Assembly: GCF_018446385.1 (NCBI RefSeq)
Contig: NC_056000.1
Coordinates: forward strand, 55,398,722-55,462,721
DNA length: 64,000 bases
Direction of reading: 5' to 3'
Source of the DNA: Zingiber officinale
Taxonomy: Eukaryota > Streptophyta > Magnoliopsida > Zingiberales > Zingiberaceae
Of this stretch, positions 11,217 to 24,349 are shown piece by piece; positions within the stretch are counted from its first letter, which is position 1; each line of letters begins with the position of its first letter. Position numbers and translations under genes: made by a program. The notes under the pieces are model-generated. The model was not told the DNA's origin, did no database searches, and saw nothing but the letters and a program-made list of their open reading frames with translations.

Positions 11217-14200
11217 TCATACAACCACTTGAGCAGCTGCAAGCCTTGCAATTGGGACCCTGCAGGGAAACAAAAGAATTCAGCAATTATGAATTGTACA
11301 ATGCCGCAAGAATCTTATGTAAAGTTAATCATCTGGATGGAAGTTCAAAGAGGTTAAACTCATGCAGGGTTATTTTGAGAAGAATATTGAGGAAGAACCT
11401 GTAAGGAGAACATGAGACATAGTCTAGGCCAACTTTAGCAAAGAAAGCAACAGAAGAGGGCTCTCCACCATGCTCACCACATATCCCTAGCTGTTACAGA
11501 AAAATCAAAGCATATGTCTAAGACTTCTGTTGCCTCTTTTGGAAAGTATTTTGAGCGTTTTCTGTATTTTAGTGAGCAAGGAACCAATTCATTTCAAAAG
11601 ATTTGAAATCAAATAAGTCTGCATAGCATTTTGCTGATGCACCCACGTAGCGGCTATCAATGGTTATGGGATGCAAACTTGGTGCTGCTACTCACCTTTA
11701 AATCAGGTCTAGCTCTTCGACCTCTTTCAACAGCAACCTTAATTAGCTCGCCTACACCTTGTTGGTCAAGAACCTGATTCCACACACGACAAGATTAGTA
11801 TCTCATATGCAGCCCCATCTAGTAGAATAAGACTTGATTGTTGTTGTTGGTTGTTGTTTGTATGCAATGAAACAGTAGTACAGAATAATGGCATCCAACA
11901 TGCATAGCTGAGTAGTACTCATGAAAAATAAACCAAGAAATAAATTGGCAAATCTTCAAAATACTGAAGCGCATAACAAAACAAATGATGAATAGTTTGG
12001 AAGTAAACTTATCGATCCTGTGCATATGACGACAATGAGAATGCTTTGGCAATTTTCTATGCACCCAACAAACACATTTCAAAATGGAGAGTTCGATACT
12101 ACAGTAATCAAAAATAATCTTTTGTTCACTTTAGGTGAAACATTAAACATGATTGAATATCTAGTAGAAACAATGATTAGAGTTAGTCCCGAGAATATGT
12201 ACATAACTGATATTCTTTTAGAAATCTTACCTCAAATGGATCATTTTGGAGGATGCCTGTGGCCAAGTAGATTGGAAGAAATTTTCCAACATCATCCCTA
12301 CTGTAACCAAATGTCATTTGTGTGAGATCATTTGTTCCAAAAGAAAAGAACTCTGCCTGTTCAGCAATCTGCCAACATAAAAATGGTGCAGTAAGACTAT
12401 GCGATAACAATAAGAAATGGATTTGAATGCACTTGCTGGTTATTGCTAGAAAATATCGGAAGAGGGTTTGCATCTGCAAGCTAAGAATCAGAGAGGAGAA
12501 GTTCCTCTATCTGGTTCTCTAATATAATTGCTTGGCGTATATAAAGAGAACTCTGATAATTGACCCACGTGGAACAAGTGCATGCTTTCTTTAGAATATC
12601 TATGAACAGATAGTACCAATCTAATTAAGTAAAAAGAAGGAAGATGCTAAAAATAAATGTTTTACCTCATCTGCAATAAGAGCAGCTCTTGGAACCTCAA
12701 TCATTGTTCCCACCTTGTAGCCTATAGTGGTTCCTGTCTCAGAGAAGACTTTCTTGGCCATCTCCCTTATCAGACTCACTTGATGCTCCAATTCCTAATG
12801 CCCAAAGGCCAATGGTTAGAAGTTGCAGAATGAAGTGATTTGATTTCAGCAGTCATAGCAAATGAGGGTCTCAAAATTAGTGTATTATGATTCAAGAATA
12901 ACATTCTGTGTGAAGTTATAAAAGATGAAATATTTATGATTCTACTAAGGAGGCTCATGCTTAAATGATTAGAAATCAATCACATGATAATTATCAAACC
13001 AAATTGAATGTTTATAACGCAGCTTTAGTGCACTAAAATAAAGGTTTAAGCTTCCAAAGGTTATCAGATTATTAAGTATTCTTTTGCAAGTCAATGGCAA
13101 GGTTTTCTTTTAGTAATTCAAATATCTAAGCAATTTGATGACAAGGTTTATTCTCACATTCTTCATCATTTTCTACTAATTAAGATTCCAATGCAGAATT
13201 GTTTGGTATTACATGAATTACTTTAATATGTAAAAAAGAATAAGAAAATTGTCATACCTGAGGTGTTCCAGCCAGAGGTACCATTATCTCTGGAAAAACT
13301 GTCACACCTTGATTGGTCATAGATATAGCAGCTTCAAATATAGCACGTGCTTGCATCTCTGTCAACTCTGGGTAGGATATGCCAAGCCTAGAAGAAGAGT
13401 TTTTTAGTCCACCATTCAAACAAATTGTAATCAATGTCTAAACTCATCAATAATTAGAATAAATTCAATTCATAGTTATAGGCTTTGTTTAGCGAATTCG
13501 GATCACTTGGTAACCAAGCACCCTAACTCTTTAGTAGTCAGCATCTTGCCATTTAATAACAGTCGGTATTAAATAAACAAGCTATAATTGTTGTTATCGC
13601 AAACTTTAACAAATATTCTTCCATCAATTATTGCAGTTATGGAACCCAACCTGCAACCACGGAAACCAAGCATGGGATTCACTTCAGAAAGGTTCTCCAC
13701 TCTTGCATAAACTTCGTCTTCTTTTGCACCAGTTTCTGAGACCATATCACGAACAATTTCCTCAATGTTACCCTCTGGCAAAAATTCATGCAGTGGAGGA
13801 TCTAACAGCCGGATAGTCACCGGAAACCCTGAAAGCCAGAGTAGAGAAGGATAAGATAGATTTATCATTATATGCATGTTAATCAATGAACTATAGAAAA
13901 CTTGATTGTACAGCCACCTAAACTTTTGATTCACGAGTCAAAAGAAATGATGCATACGTCATATATCAAGCAACAAATACAGATGCTATTTCTTTCAAGA
14001 AAGGCAAATATTTGAATGATGAAACCCACCATCCATGGCACGAAAGATCCCCTCAAAATCTGATCTCTGATAAGGCAAGAGGAGATTTAACGCTGACTGT
14101 CTTTGTTCCGTATTTGGTGCCATTATCATTTGTCGAACAGTCTTTATCCTCTCATCCGAAGCAAAGAACTGTGACAAATGGATGTCATACACATACAATA

Positions 14201-17200
14201 ACAAGGAAAAAAATCTACAAACAAAGTGCATGCAAATATTGTTTATAGCACATAAACTTGGCCATTATCTTTAGTTTCATCAGAGTATAAGAAAAAGAAT
14301 GATGTTAAATTTATAATCATCTATAGGATCAACCCTGTGAACCATTCTTAGTAGCATTGACACAAAATGTCATCTTGTGGTATTTTAATAGAACAACTGG
14401 AATGCACTAATTTATTAATCTAACCATGTGTTCCGTCCGACAAAGCCCAATTCCTTGTGCACCATTGTTTCTCGCTGTTAGTGCATCATCAGGTGTATCA
14501 GCATTTGCCATGACCTAGAATGATGTATACAAAAATAGATTAGACTCTTGATAAGAATAATAATGTACAGCAGAATGAAAATAACTATTTGTTGTTGTTA
14601 TTTCTCCCATCAAACACCATTGCTATTTTCATCCTACATGAAGACTACCAATCACTCAAACCTAATTAATGCCAAGGAAATTAACTCAAAGGGTGTATCA
14701 GGTTGAATGGAAGGTACATTTGGAATGTTATTTTACTGGCAACATACTTTTTTCAGAGCACCATAGTATGAATTAGCCTTGACATCAATATTACCTTTAG
14801 TTGCCTTATCTCATCAACCCAAGACATAAAGGTTTCCAGGTCACCACTGAGTACTGGTGGAGAAAGTGATTGCTTCCCCAAGATTACTTCTCCTGTCGTT
14901 CCATTAAGTGACAGCCACTCGCCTTCTTTGAATACATTACCTCCAACAACAACAACCTAGATGACAAAGAATCAATAACAGAAGTTATTTTGTTTTTCAA
15001 GTGATGTATTAGAGATGCAAATAAGAAAGTGTCCACTGTGAGTAATGGTGAACTTCAATCCTGCTAGTAATAACTAAAGAATAAACTGCACTACTGCTAG
15101 AGTTAATATTTTGGAACATCCAAAGATATAGAGTACAGTCTATACCATAGTTAAGAAATCACCAGACTATAAGAGTATACTCTACACCACATTTAAGAAC
15201 TTACCTTGTTGGAATCATTTACTCGGACATCAGAGCAGCCAGATATACAACATTTTCCCCAACCACGTGCTACAACAGCAGCATGAGAAGTCATACCACC
15301 TCTGGCTGTTAGTATACCTTCAGCTGCATGCATTCCACCAATATCCTCTGGGCTAGTCTCTGTCCTCACCTTCACACAAAAGAAATGGCATGTCACGAAA
15401 GTAGCTAGACGGCAAGTAGAAAAAAATTCTGAAGCCTTACAAATAATATAATTTATGATATATGATCTGATTGTGTAAAGTAACAACTAATTGACTTCTT
15501 TCTAACAGAAAGTTGAACCAAACAACTAAAAACAGGGGACTAGTGAAAATGTTGATTTTTTCCATTATACTTTATACTTAATAGTGAAATTGAAACTCTA
15601 TACACTAACTCGAGATTGAAAAATTTTAGTCTCTGTTTCAATCTTCGCAACAATAGAAATAAATTACCAAAATAACAGCCTTTCCCTGAGCATGCCATGC
15701 TTCAGCATCCTCAGCAGTAAAGACAATTTGACCAACTGCAGCTCCTGGTGATGCAGGCAATCCTGTTCCAATCACTTTATCCTTGTAGGCAGATGGATCC
15801 TCAAACTAGACAGCATAAGAGAAAAATAAATTAAAATCAGCCAACATATATAGCTAGAAGTAGTAGTGCATCATTTGTGCATGGAACTTGTAAAGTTATA
15901 AAAGTACATATACCATGAAAATGTGCTTCCTTATTCTTTAGCTAGCATACTAGAATTTTTTAGGTACCATTTTGGAGATTAGCTCATTTACAACTTTCCT
16001 AGTGATAATAACAATAATACTTAAAATATACCACATAACATTAGCTCATTTTCAATTTTTTGATTTAAAAGTATATTTTAATCAATGCATTTATTACTCT
16101 TATTTTAATAATTACCTGTGGATGAAGGAGCTGGTCGACATGACCAGGCTCCACCATCTTAATAGCAGAGCGAGTGTCAACAAGGCCTTCTTTGACCATG
16201 TCAACTGCAATCTTTACTGCACCTCTGCCAGTGCGCTTTCCTACTCGGCACTGTAGCATCCAAAGCCTATTCTCCTGGACAGTAAATTCAATATCCTGCG
16301 ATGGGGGGGGGGGGGGGCAAAAAAGACGTCAGGAATTCAACAAAATGAAAGGACTGATTCCACAAATAGGTGTTGAGTGCTTAGAAACGACAATAAGTAT
16401 TTTTTCCAAACTTATAAAATAAAGTAGCCAAATTACATTTAGAAAAAAGCCTTAAGTTTCAAACTATTTTAAAGAGATTTCAATCAATGAATCTAACCAT
16501 CATGTCTTTATAATGCCTTTCCAAGATCTCACAGTTCTCGACTAGCTCATCATAGGCTTTTGGGACACACTCCTTCATAGCGTCTATATGTTGTGGTGTT
16601 CTGATTCCAGCAACCACATCTTCACCCTGAAAATTAACTGGACTATTTTAGTGACTCATCACGAACAATAAACAATTTCAAAAAATTAACATTTATACAC
16701 ACACAAATCATAATGGACTCGGGGAACAACAACAACAACAACAACAAAAAATATAAATCCATCAACTTCCCTCAAAATGAGTTAATTTAGCCAGCCAAAA
16801 TTGCTGCAGCAATAGGTAGTCTTGGTTCATTAATTTGATTCATTCAAGAAACAAGCACATGAAGGATTCAACATGAAACTAACCATCTAATTCTAATCGG
16901 AAAGAATTAACTAGGCAACGTGAAGGCCAAGGGAAAAGAAGATAAGACATTACTTGAGCATTGTAAAGGAACTCCCCGTAGAGCTTCTTCTCGCCGTTGC
17001 TCGGGTTTCGCGTGAAAAGAACTCCAGTCCCAGAGGTGTCCCCCATGTTTCCAAACACCATGCACTGCACATTTACCGCAGTCCCCTTGAGCCCCTTGAT
17101 CTGGTTGATGCTCCTGTACTTCCTCGCCCTGGGGCAGTCCCATGAGTCGAACACCGCGATCACAGCAAGATACAACTGCTCCCTCGGATCTGCACCCCGA

Positions 17201-18393
17201 ACTTCTATTGAGCAAAACCACCAAGTAAACTAAACCTAAAATTGCGCCGTAGGACGGCAAGTCTCACCGGTGGGGAACTGCTCTCCTTTGGCCTCGACGT
17301 ATACATTCTTGTAGAGGCCGACCAACTCTTTCAGATCGGCGGCATCGAGGTCGGTGTCCTGCTCCGCCCCTTTTGCTTTCTTCAGGGCTTCAAGCTTCTC
17401 TTCGAACAGAGAATGAGGAATCCCCATCACCTTCAAAGATATTTATAAATTAATTAATTTAATAAATTAATTAACTTATTTTACTTATGTCCACATTTTT
17501 TTAGGATAATCGATGTTTTATATAATGGTTTCTGTTAAAGGAAAATAAGTTTATATTGACCACTTAAATTCAGCTCTTGACAATAACCTTCAAAAACTTT
17601 TATTTATGATCATATGTATTTTTTTGATGATATAAAAAAAATTAATTCTCTTCCAATAATATAATTTGATATATATATATATATATCAAAAAGATGCATT
17701 TTACTCACCACATCTCCGAACATATCCAAGAAGCGACGATAAGAGTCGTAGGCAAATCTGTCACCACCCTTTTCTGCTAATCCCGCCACCACTTCGTCGT
17801 TCAACCCCAAATTCAATACGGTGTCCATCATCCCCGGCATCGACACCTTTAATTAATTTATCCATTTTTTGTCAAATAAATTTTTATCAATATCGACCGA
17901 TCGATCGATCGATCATCATAGATTAATTAATATAATTAATAATGAATTTATTTATTGCAGCCGTCGATCGATCGTACCGCTGCACCGGAGCGCACGGAGA
18001 CGAGAAGCGGCCGCGAAGCGTCTCCGAACTGGCGATCGATCTCCGCCTCCATGCCGCTCAGCCCCTCCAGTATCTCCTCCCACAGCCCCGTCGGCAGCCG
18101 GCGGCCTCCTCCTCCCTGCTGGTACTCTTGGCACGCCTCCGTCGACACCGTCAGCCCCGGCGGCACCGACAGCCCGACGCTCGCCATCTCCGCCAAGTTC
18201 GCCCCTTTCCCTCCCAGCTGCACCCACCCACGGCCACACCAATCATCTAGCGGCCGCGCCGGCAGATTAAGCTATTAATTAACTACAAAATTAAATTACA
18301 ATTAATTACCAAGGCTTTCATGTCCTTGTTCCCTTCGCTCTTGCCCTTGCCGAACCGGAAGACTCTTTGAGGCCGGAGACTGGACGGCGGCAT
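11217..18393 (-). CDS. PPDK: Pyruvate, phosphate dikinase, cytosolic form, 19 coding exons
   Basis: Interconverts pyruvate + ATP + Pi and PEP + AMP + PPi. Exons from the start: 18393-18310, 18217-17978, 17846-17709, 17430-17268, 17189-16954, 16626-16498, 16295-16116, 15805-15668, 15369-15205, 14956-14795, 14514-14425, 14168-14030, 13828-13651, 13387-13258, 12794-12666, 12368-12231, 11773-11696, 11490-11399, 11259-11217. All introns are GT..AG, frame holds throughout, and the product is 883 residues, the usual length of the mature enzyme. The N-terminal ATP-grasp domain starts [12 protein letters not shown]; the swivelling domain has [13 protein letters not shown] with catalytic His about 465 and regulatory Thr about 463; the C-terminal PEP domain has GICGEHGG with Cys about 843. 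The protein opens [19 protein letters not shown], with no transit peptide, so it acts in the cytosol. I saw no upstream transit-peptide exon. No sign of damage. Confidence 0.96.
16303..16317 (-). repeat. Poly(C) tract in a PPDK splice acceptor
   Basis: Fifteen consecutive G on the plus strand read as C15 on the gene strand and form most of the polypyrimidine tract just before the acceptor of exon 7 (ATCGCAG, exon starting at 16295). Plant tracts are normally U-rich. A homopolymer this long is likely to vary in length and to be error-prone in sequencing. Confidence 0.8.
16729..16747 (+). repeat. AAC microsatellite in a PPDK intron
   Basis: A short run of AAC units lies in the intron between exons 5 and 6 of PPDK. 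It has no coding effect and could be a length-variable marker. Confidence 0.6.
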
Positions 18394-18499
18394 GGCGCGG
18401 AGCTAAGGGAGCTTAGCAAGCTTAATCACGTGATTACGACGAAATAATGACGGGGATTAGAGGAAGCGTGGTGGTGCGGGATGTGGGTGAGGAGGTGGG

Positions 18500-18508
18500 T
18501 ATTTATAG
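18500..18508 (-). promoter_or_regulatory. TATA box of the cytosolic PPDK promoter
   Basis: CTATAAATA on the gene strand stands 107 bases before the PPDK start codon, so transcription would start near 18470 with a leader of about 75-80 nt. A CACGTG G-box palindrome lies at 18427-18432 within the leader. A clear TATA box directly before a transit-peptide-less first exon supports cytosolic expression. Confidence 0.65.
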
Positions 18509-18513
18509 GGGCC

Positions 18514-20108
18514 GGGAGATGTGGCTGGAGATCAATAAAACATGCGTGTCGAGTGGCTGGCGTCGTCATCTCCGAATGGGTTCCAGTCTTTTACGTGTGT
18601 GAAATTTATTTATTTATTAATAGGATAATCTAATCACACGGAGGAGACTAGGTGGATTTTTTTTTTTTTTTTGTTATTTAGGAGTTCTCAGCCAAGGCTT
18701 TTTTTTACTAAATTTATGCAATATTTGTAACTGCCTTTGCGATTCCAGTCCAGTGTCTTGTCCACGTCGATGATTCGAAAATCCAACGACAGATTCTGTC
18801 GCGCTATTTGATCGAATGTCATCGTGCCACTTCGCTCTGTCATCTCTAATTTATCGAGGAAAAAAAATACTCTTAATTAAAAAAAGAGTTTAAAACAATA
18901 ATTTATCATATTTTTTTATTTCAATAATAGCCTAACAATTATAGTATAGTTGCTGAAAAAAAGTTTATCAAGTATATATAATTATGATAATATTTAGTAG
19001 TCAATTCATAGATTGCTGTATGTTGCAATAGTTAATATTATTAACTACTATATTATCATTATTAATTAAATTTAAATAATTTTAATATTATCATTATTAA
19101 TAGATTGCTATATGGTGTAATAATTTTGATAACTATTCTATGTAAAGAAAATTAATCGGGTTGAGTTCATTTATTTTTATATGTTGGGCGCTTTTTTTTA
19201 TGTTTTTTTAAGGAAAAAATGTTTTTTTTTAAATATATATATATATATATATAATGAGAATGTCTTCTTAACTTTGCTTAAAAACTTGCTAGTGATGTCC
19301 TTTTTATTTTTTTGTTAAGAAATTATAAGAATTGGGCAAAATGGAGAAGGTAACTTTTTTTTATTCTAAATTGTCAACAAAATTATTATTACATAAGTTG
19401 TAGTAATTACGGAACTTTAACTATTACAATTGTGCAGTAGTACAGTGGTAATAATTATAAAATGGTAGTTGATAAATGTTATATCTGTGGAGTAGATATG
19501 AATTTATAGCTGTTATAAGTTCTTAGTTTATGATTTAAATAGAAAAAGTATATAGATGGGAGATAATAATAAAAATAATATAGTAAAATGTTATTAATGT
19601 TATTGGATAAATGTACATCAGAGTGAGAGTGAGGTGTCCTTTAATTAAAATAATAATAAAAATAGGGCGATATCTTGGTCATTCAAAAAAAAATAAAACG
19701 GCGTCCGGATTTTTATCCAATTATTTTATTTATTACTTTAAAGATATATATAAAAAATGCATTACCCACAAATTTCTCCCGACCCCGCCGCCGGACGTGA
19801 GACCTTTTGGCCCTACGCCAAATCCGTGGGCGGCTCGGGTAATCCGCCTGGTAAATTGTCGAGGCATATTTCGGAGTGCGTTTTTTTTCTATTTTAAACG
19901 GCGACATCGATTTGTTTTTTTATGGAAAACAATGAAACACAATGTTTTAAATTAAAACGTAATAAAAATATTTTTTATAATCATAATAATAATACAATGC
20001 AAAACCGAATGACAAGAATAAATTATTAATAATCTGACATTAATCATTTTGTAATTGTTATTTGGCACCGTGCAGCGTGGGACGGCAGAAGCAGCGAGCA
20101 CGGATCCT
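18514..20108. other. Upstream region of PPDK
   Basis: AT-rich DNA upstream of the PPDK promoter. An AT microsatellite lies near 19235-19252. On the gene strand I looked for an exon that could encode a serine/threonine-rich chloroplast transit peptide followed by a donor site and found none that I can support. No other gene is seen. Confidence 0.4.
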
Positions 20109-20116
20109 CTTATACA

Positions 20117-20300
20117 CTGGCGGAGCCAAGATGATCTATCCAAGTTGTTGTGGGCTACCCCTATATCGTCATCCGGGCTGCTCTCTCCTCTTTCGTTTGC
20201 TTTCTTTCACATAAGATAAACTTAAACTTTTTTGTTGTTGATTGTCGTTGGCTACCCGGGCTATAGCCCAAGTAGTTTAAAATGTGGTTCTGCCCTTGCC
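20117..20300. mobile_element. hAT-type MITE with 8-bp TSD
   Basis: CTTATACA is duplicated exactly at 20109-20116 and 20301-20308. Between the copies lies 184 bp of non-coding DNA with imperfect inverted ends: CTGGCGGAGCCA on the left and, from the right on the other strand, CAAGGGCAGAACCA. The 8-bp duplication and the GGCGGAGCC-like end fit the hAT superfamily. There is no coding capacity. Confidence 0.75.
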
Positions 20301-20453
20301 CTTATACATCATTTATCGATGAAAAGATGATCCATTTTATGAATTAATTTATTTTTATAGATTCTATTATTTAAATAGATATATTAATTATAGTATGATA
20401 TTCGAATCTTAATAAAGTCGAAATAAATATAATTTTTATATATTAGTCACTAT

Positions 20454-21051
20454 CAGTGATGTAGCTAAGAATTTCACTCAGGAGGGACAAAGCGACGGAG
20501 TCGGCGAATGATGACGGTGATTCTAACAACAAACAATGACGTCGGTTAAGCAAAAGAAATCAATCAAGAAAATTTTACCTCAATTAAAAGGTATTTTTTA
20601 TGGAGCATCTGCGAAGCGACGACGTTAGCCAAGTGAAGACGACGACCATGCAACAAATGACAACGGCGATGGTAGTAATCGGTGTGCGACAATAGCGATT
20701 TGGCTATAACGTCAGTGACATGTCGCGGAAGATTTTTCGTGTTAAATTAGAGTTAGGAAAAAGAATATGAAAGAAATTAGAGGAAGAAAAAAATGAAAAA
20801 GAGGAAAATAAAAGTTCGGGATTAGAGGAGGAAGAAGAAAAATAGATTGAAAAAAAATTGACTCAGGAAAAGACTAAATTAAGTTCAGGTCGTTCGGCTA
20901 AAAGGATTTTAATTGAAATTTTTTACTAAAAAGACGAGAAAGTTTCAAAATGTATGACTATACCTTCTTTTATTTTTTTCAGATATTAATATTTTTCTTA
21001 AATTCTAGGGGTGCAACCGCACCCCCTGATCTTTATATATCTACGCCCCTG
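20454..21051. mobile_element. Second hAT-type MITE with 8-bp TSD
   Basis: GTCACTAT is duplicated exactly at 20446-20453 and 21052-21059. The right end on the other strand reads CAGGGGCGTAGATATA and the left end CAGTGATGTAGCTAAG, an imperfect pair of the hAT type. The 598-bp interior has GACGACG-type codon-like runs but no open frame I can support. It sits only about 150 bp from the MITE at 20117-20300 and has different ends. Confidence 0.75.
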
Positions 21052-21059
21052 GTCACTAT

Positions 21060-22029
21060 TTTAAAGAATAATAGTCGTCTATGATATATCTCTTTTATGT
21101 TAATCCTGAGATAGATTGACAGAGCACTAAAGGCAAACATATTCACCTTTGTACCATCATTATAGTCTATCAATTAAAATCAATAGATCATCCTCTGGTC
21201 CATAAATTATGGATCAGGATCTCGTCTGGATGCAAGGGACTGGTTTTGAGCCCAAGTGCAATTGATTAACCAATAATTATTTTTGTTTCTCTTTTGTAAT
21301 TTTCCATTTCTTGGCTCTGCTCTCCCTTCTTTTGATGATACTTCAATCAAATTTTACGGTGTTTAAATTTTTTTATAAAATAATTGAGTCTAATCACGAT
21401 TTAATTTCTTTTCTTATTTAAACTTAGCTAGATGTTATTAATTTCTTGATTTAAATTTATTTAACTATTTAAAATTTTATATTTTAAATTTATTTGATTG
21501 ATTATTAACTTTATAATATAAATTTATTTATTTAGCATGTAAATTAGAATTTTACTGATGAATATTATTGATAAACGTTATTTATAAATATTATTCATAA
21601 ATATTAATAACGAATATTAATGAATTAAATATAAATATATTCAAATTTATTCGTTTAATTTAATTAATTATTTAGATTTATTAATTTAATTAATCTTATA
21701 TATTAAATAAATATAAATAAATTCTTATCAAATACACCATCAAACTTATTCATAAATATTTAATTAATTTATCATCTTATAAAAATTTTATAATATATCA
21801 AAAGGTGTATTTAATTTTATAGTATATATATATATAATCTTTGGTAAATCTATTTCCTAAAATATTCCTTCATCGTTTATCTAGAAATAAAGTGATCATA
21901 AATGATAAATTATTTATTCTAGTGGTCTCATAAACCTTATGCATAATTTTTTTGTTTTTCAAATTTAATTATGTTCATTGGCATGAATCCGAGACCTTTA
22001 AAATCATTGTGCACTTTTGAAAATAGTTG
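21060..22029. other. AT-rich intergenic DNA
   Basis: Very AT-rich, with ATTTATT/AATAAAT motifs between 21400 and 21790 that may be a fully decayed repeat. No supported gene. Confidence 0.35.
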
Positions 22030-23130
22030 TGTTGGTGTCGGTAGTACTATCTAATCGAGACAAAGGGATTGAGCGTGAAGTCCTGATCAAGAAATTGGAC
22101 ATGAAGTCATGGTCAAAGATTATGCATGGTCAAAGATTATGTATGGAGTCCTGATCAAGGGATTGAGTACGAAGTCTTGATCGGGTGGATTGGGCAAAAG
22201 ACTTGGCAGACCGAAGACATCGGACAGAAGTACTGGGGGTTGTGAATACTAAATGGAAATTTAGGGGGGTCAAGGATTGGATATCTAAGGGAAATCTCAT
22301 AGGTTAAGATCGGAGCTGAGCAAAATCTAAACAGGTGTTGGCAAAGGTAATCTCTCCTTAGAGGAGTAACTGAGGATCCGTTCTCCGTTGAGGGAATAAT
22401 AAGTATCAGTCTGATCTAGGGTTTCACAGGAAATTTAAAAGTCAGGATCGGACAGTTCAAGGATGTTAAAATGATTTTTATTTCATATTATATATTTATT
22501 TGTGCTAACTCAGTTTTGTAGAGTTAACTAAGCCTGGATGAATCTAGGCACCTCTATCAACTCGGCGCGCAGAGCAAGATGAGGTGGCAACTTTTGGTTG
22601 GTCGATGCACATCAGATTCAAGTGCCTCAAAGGAATTGAGGTGCCTTGGACCAAATAGAGGCAGCCAGGAGGAGCTCCACTCAGCGCTTGCTATGACAGT
22701 AATCTAGGCCTCTCAAAGGGACTAAGGTACTTGGATGTGGATAAGCTGTGACAACTTAGGATCGGATCAAATCCAATTGAGGCATCTCAATGCAATAGAA
22801 GTGTTTGGATACTCCTTTATATATAGGCTTCGAGCAAAGCTTAATACGCAATTCTTACACACTTTTACAAACAACTGAATGTTCGAAAGCTTGCTGCGCT
22901 ACTCTGATTTCTGACAAAACTACTCTAAGACGCTACTTCAACAATTGAGCTCTACATCGGATTTTCATATTGTCGGTATAATTTATTTTATGCAATATTG
23001 TAACCATTCCTTTGTACTTCCTTGTACTTATCGAATTGCTAATGGATTGTCGAACGAAAGTGATTGTTAATCGTGAGTTTTGGAGTATGAATCGTCACAT
23101 ACTCTGGACCAAGTAAAATAAAAATGTTAA
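22030..23130 (+). repeat. Decayed LTR-like sequence
   Basis: Begins TGTTGGTGTCGG and carries repeated phrases such as AAGTCCTGATCAAGGGATTG and GAAGTCATGGTCAAAGATTA between 22070 and 22200. A TATATA-containing segment lies near 22828, followed by a pyrimidine-rich stretch. This organisation resembles plant retrotransposon LTRs. No body, primer site or target duplication was found, so borders and family are guesses. Confidence 0.35.
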
Positions 23131-23343
23131 CCTTATTTTCTTCTTCTGTCTTTAATTTTCATTGTATTTACCTCAAGTTTTTATGAAAAAATCACTAGTG
23201 TTATTCACCTTGCCTTTATGGTTGTTTTCTAAATCATACAACATGTTGATATAATTATACACTAGTTAGCTTGGTCCTATTAATTAACCAAGGTCTTTTA
23301 GTATTTGGTCAATTTGTTATACTTTGATGTTTGAGCAATGAAA

Positions 23344-23566
23344 CACTCGGGCTACAACATACGATGCAACATAAGTGTGTCCAGTTATCACTCATGCATC
23401 CACGATTTGATCTCCAGTTATAACACATTTATAAAGATTTTTCCTCCAAATGAGTGTATAATCATGTGATGCTAGCCTTCTAAATCGCTCGTCATGATAG
23501 AAAATTTTCATGGAACTAGATCGATTGTCCCATGTTCAGTATTACCTGATGTATCATTTTTTTTTA
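23344..23566 (+). mobile_element. SINE, family with a T tail (copy 2), 17-bp TSD
   Basis: ATGTTTGAGCAATGAAA occurs exactly at 23327-23343 and 23567-23583, a perfect 17-bp target duplication. The 223-bp insert ends in a run of T. It shares the TCCACGATTTGATCTCCAG segment and the AAAATTTTCATGGAAC segment with the minus-strand element at 8927-9180. It is non-coding and is a retroposed tRNA-derived family. Confidence 0.82.
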
Positions 23567-24349
23567 ATGTTTGAGCAATGAAATTGATTGTGTTTTAATT
23601 AGGCTGATATGTCAAGTAAAGTAAGATTGATTAGATATTTGATATTAGATGAAATCTTAAATGGTGTCCAAGTGGGTCAAAGTAAATTAGACATTTGATC
23701 AATAGATATCGATAACAAGAAAGTTCAATGTGATAAATGGAAAGTCCAAGTGCTAGCGGTGACATCTAGATAGATGAATATGATTGGGATACTAGACGGG
23801 AAAAGTCGGCTAAGCCTCTAAACAAGTTCAATCAGTCAACACACGTTCAATGCTTTATTAATTAATTTTTTTCCTTAACCATTGTCCAATGGTCAAAATC
23901 TCAAATCAAGTTCATTAAATATAATTAAGAATTAAATTTAATCAATTTATTTTTTTCTTATATTGTATTTGAATAGTGGTAATAAATTGTAGTATTCTAA
24001 TTAAATTGAGGCTCATGCAATTTGTTAAGAGATTATTAATGCAATCATCCTTAGGTTAAATTTTACCAATTTAATTAAGCTTTAGTGGATTCGAGTTTGA
24101 GTTTTGATGCTTGGACAATATGTTTGGAAAATATCTGAAAGAGGTCGAGTAAGTTAAGGTTGACTAGATACTTGACAATATATGAGAGAAAAGTCAAGTA
24201 GATCTTGGAGGACTGGATACTTAACAAGTAAAGTTCTATTTTGAGGGTTAGGCAAGGATAAAGTTTTAACTGGAGGTTAGGCAAAGATAAAGTTCTAACT
24301 CGGAGGTTAGGCAAGGCAAAGTCCTAACTACGGTTAAACAAAAAAAGTC

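Noticed and set aside
12020..12325. 101-residue plus-strand frame opposite PPDK
   Set aside because: Crosses an exon-intron border of PPDK on the other strand and has no family features.
17869..18278. Several GC-rich open frames opposite PPDK exon 2
   Set aside because: They are shadows of the high-GC third codon positions of a well-supported exon.
11217..18393. C4-type chloroplast PPDK
   Set aside because: The first exon lacks a transit peptide and no upstream exon is seen; conserved catalytic residues alone do not indicate a C4 role.
19952..20143. Frame upstream of PPDK considered as a transit-peptide exon
   Set aside because: Overlaps the MITE border, lacks a suitable donor and has no transit-peptide composition.
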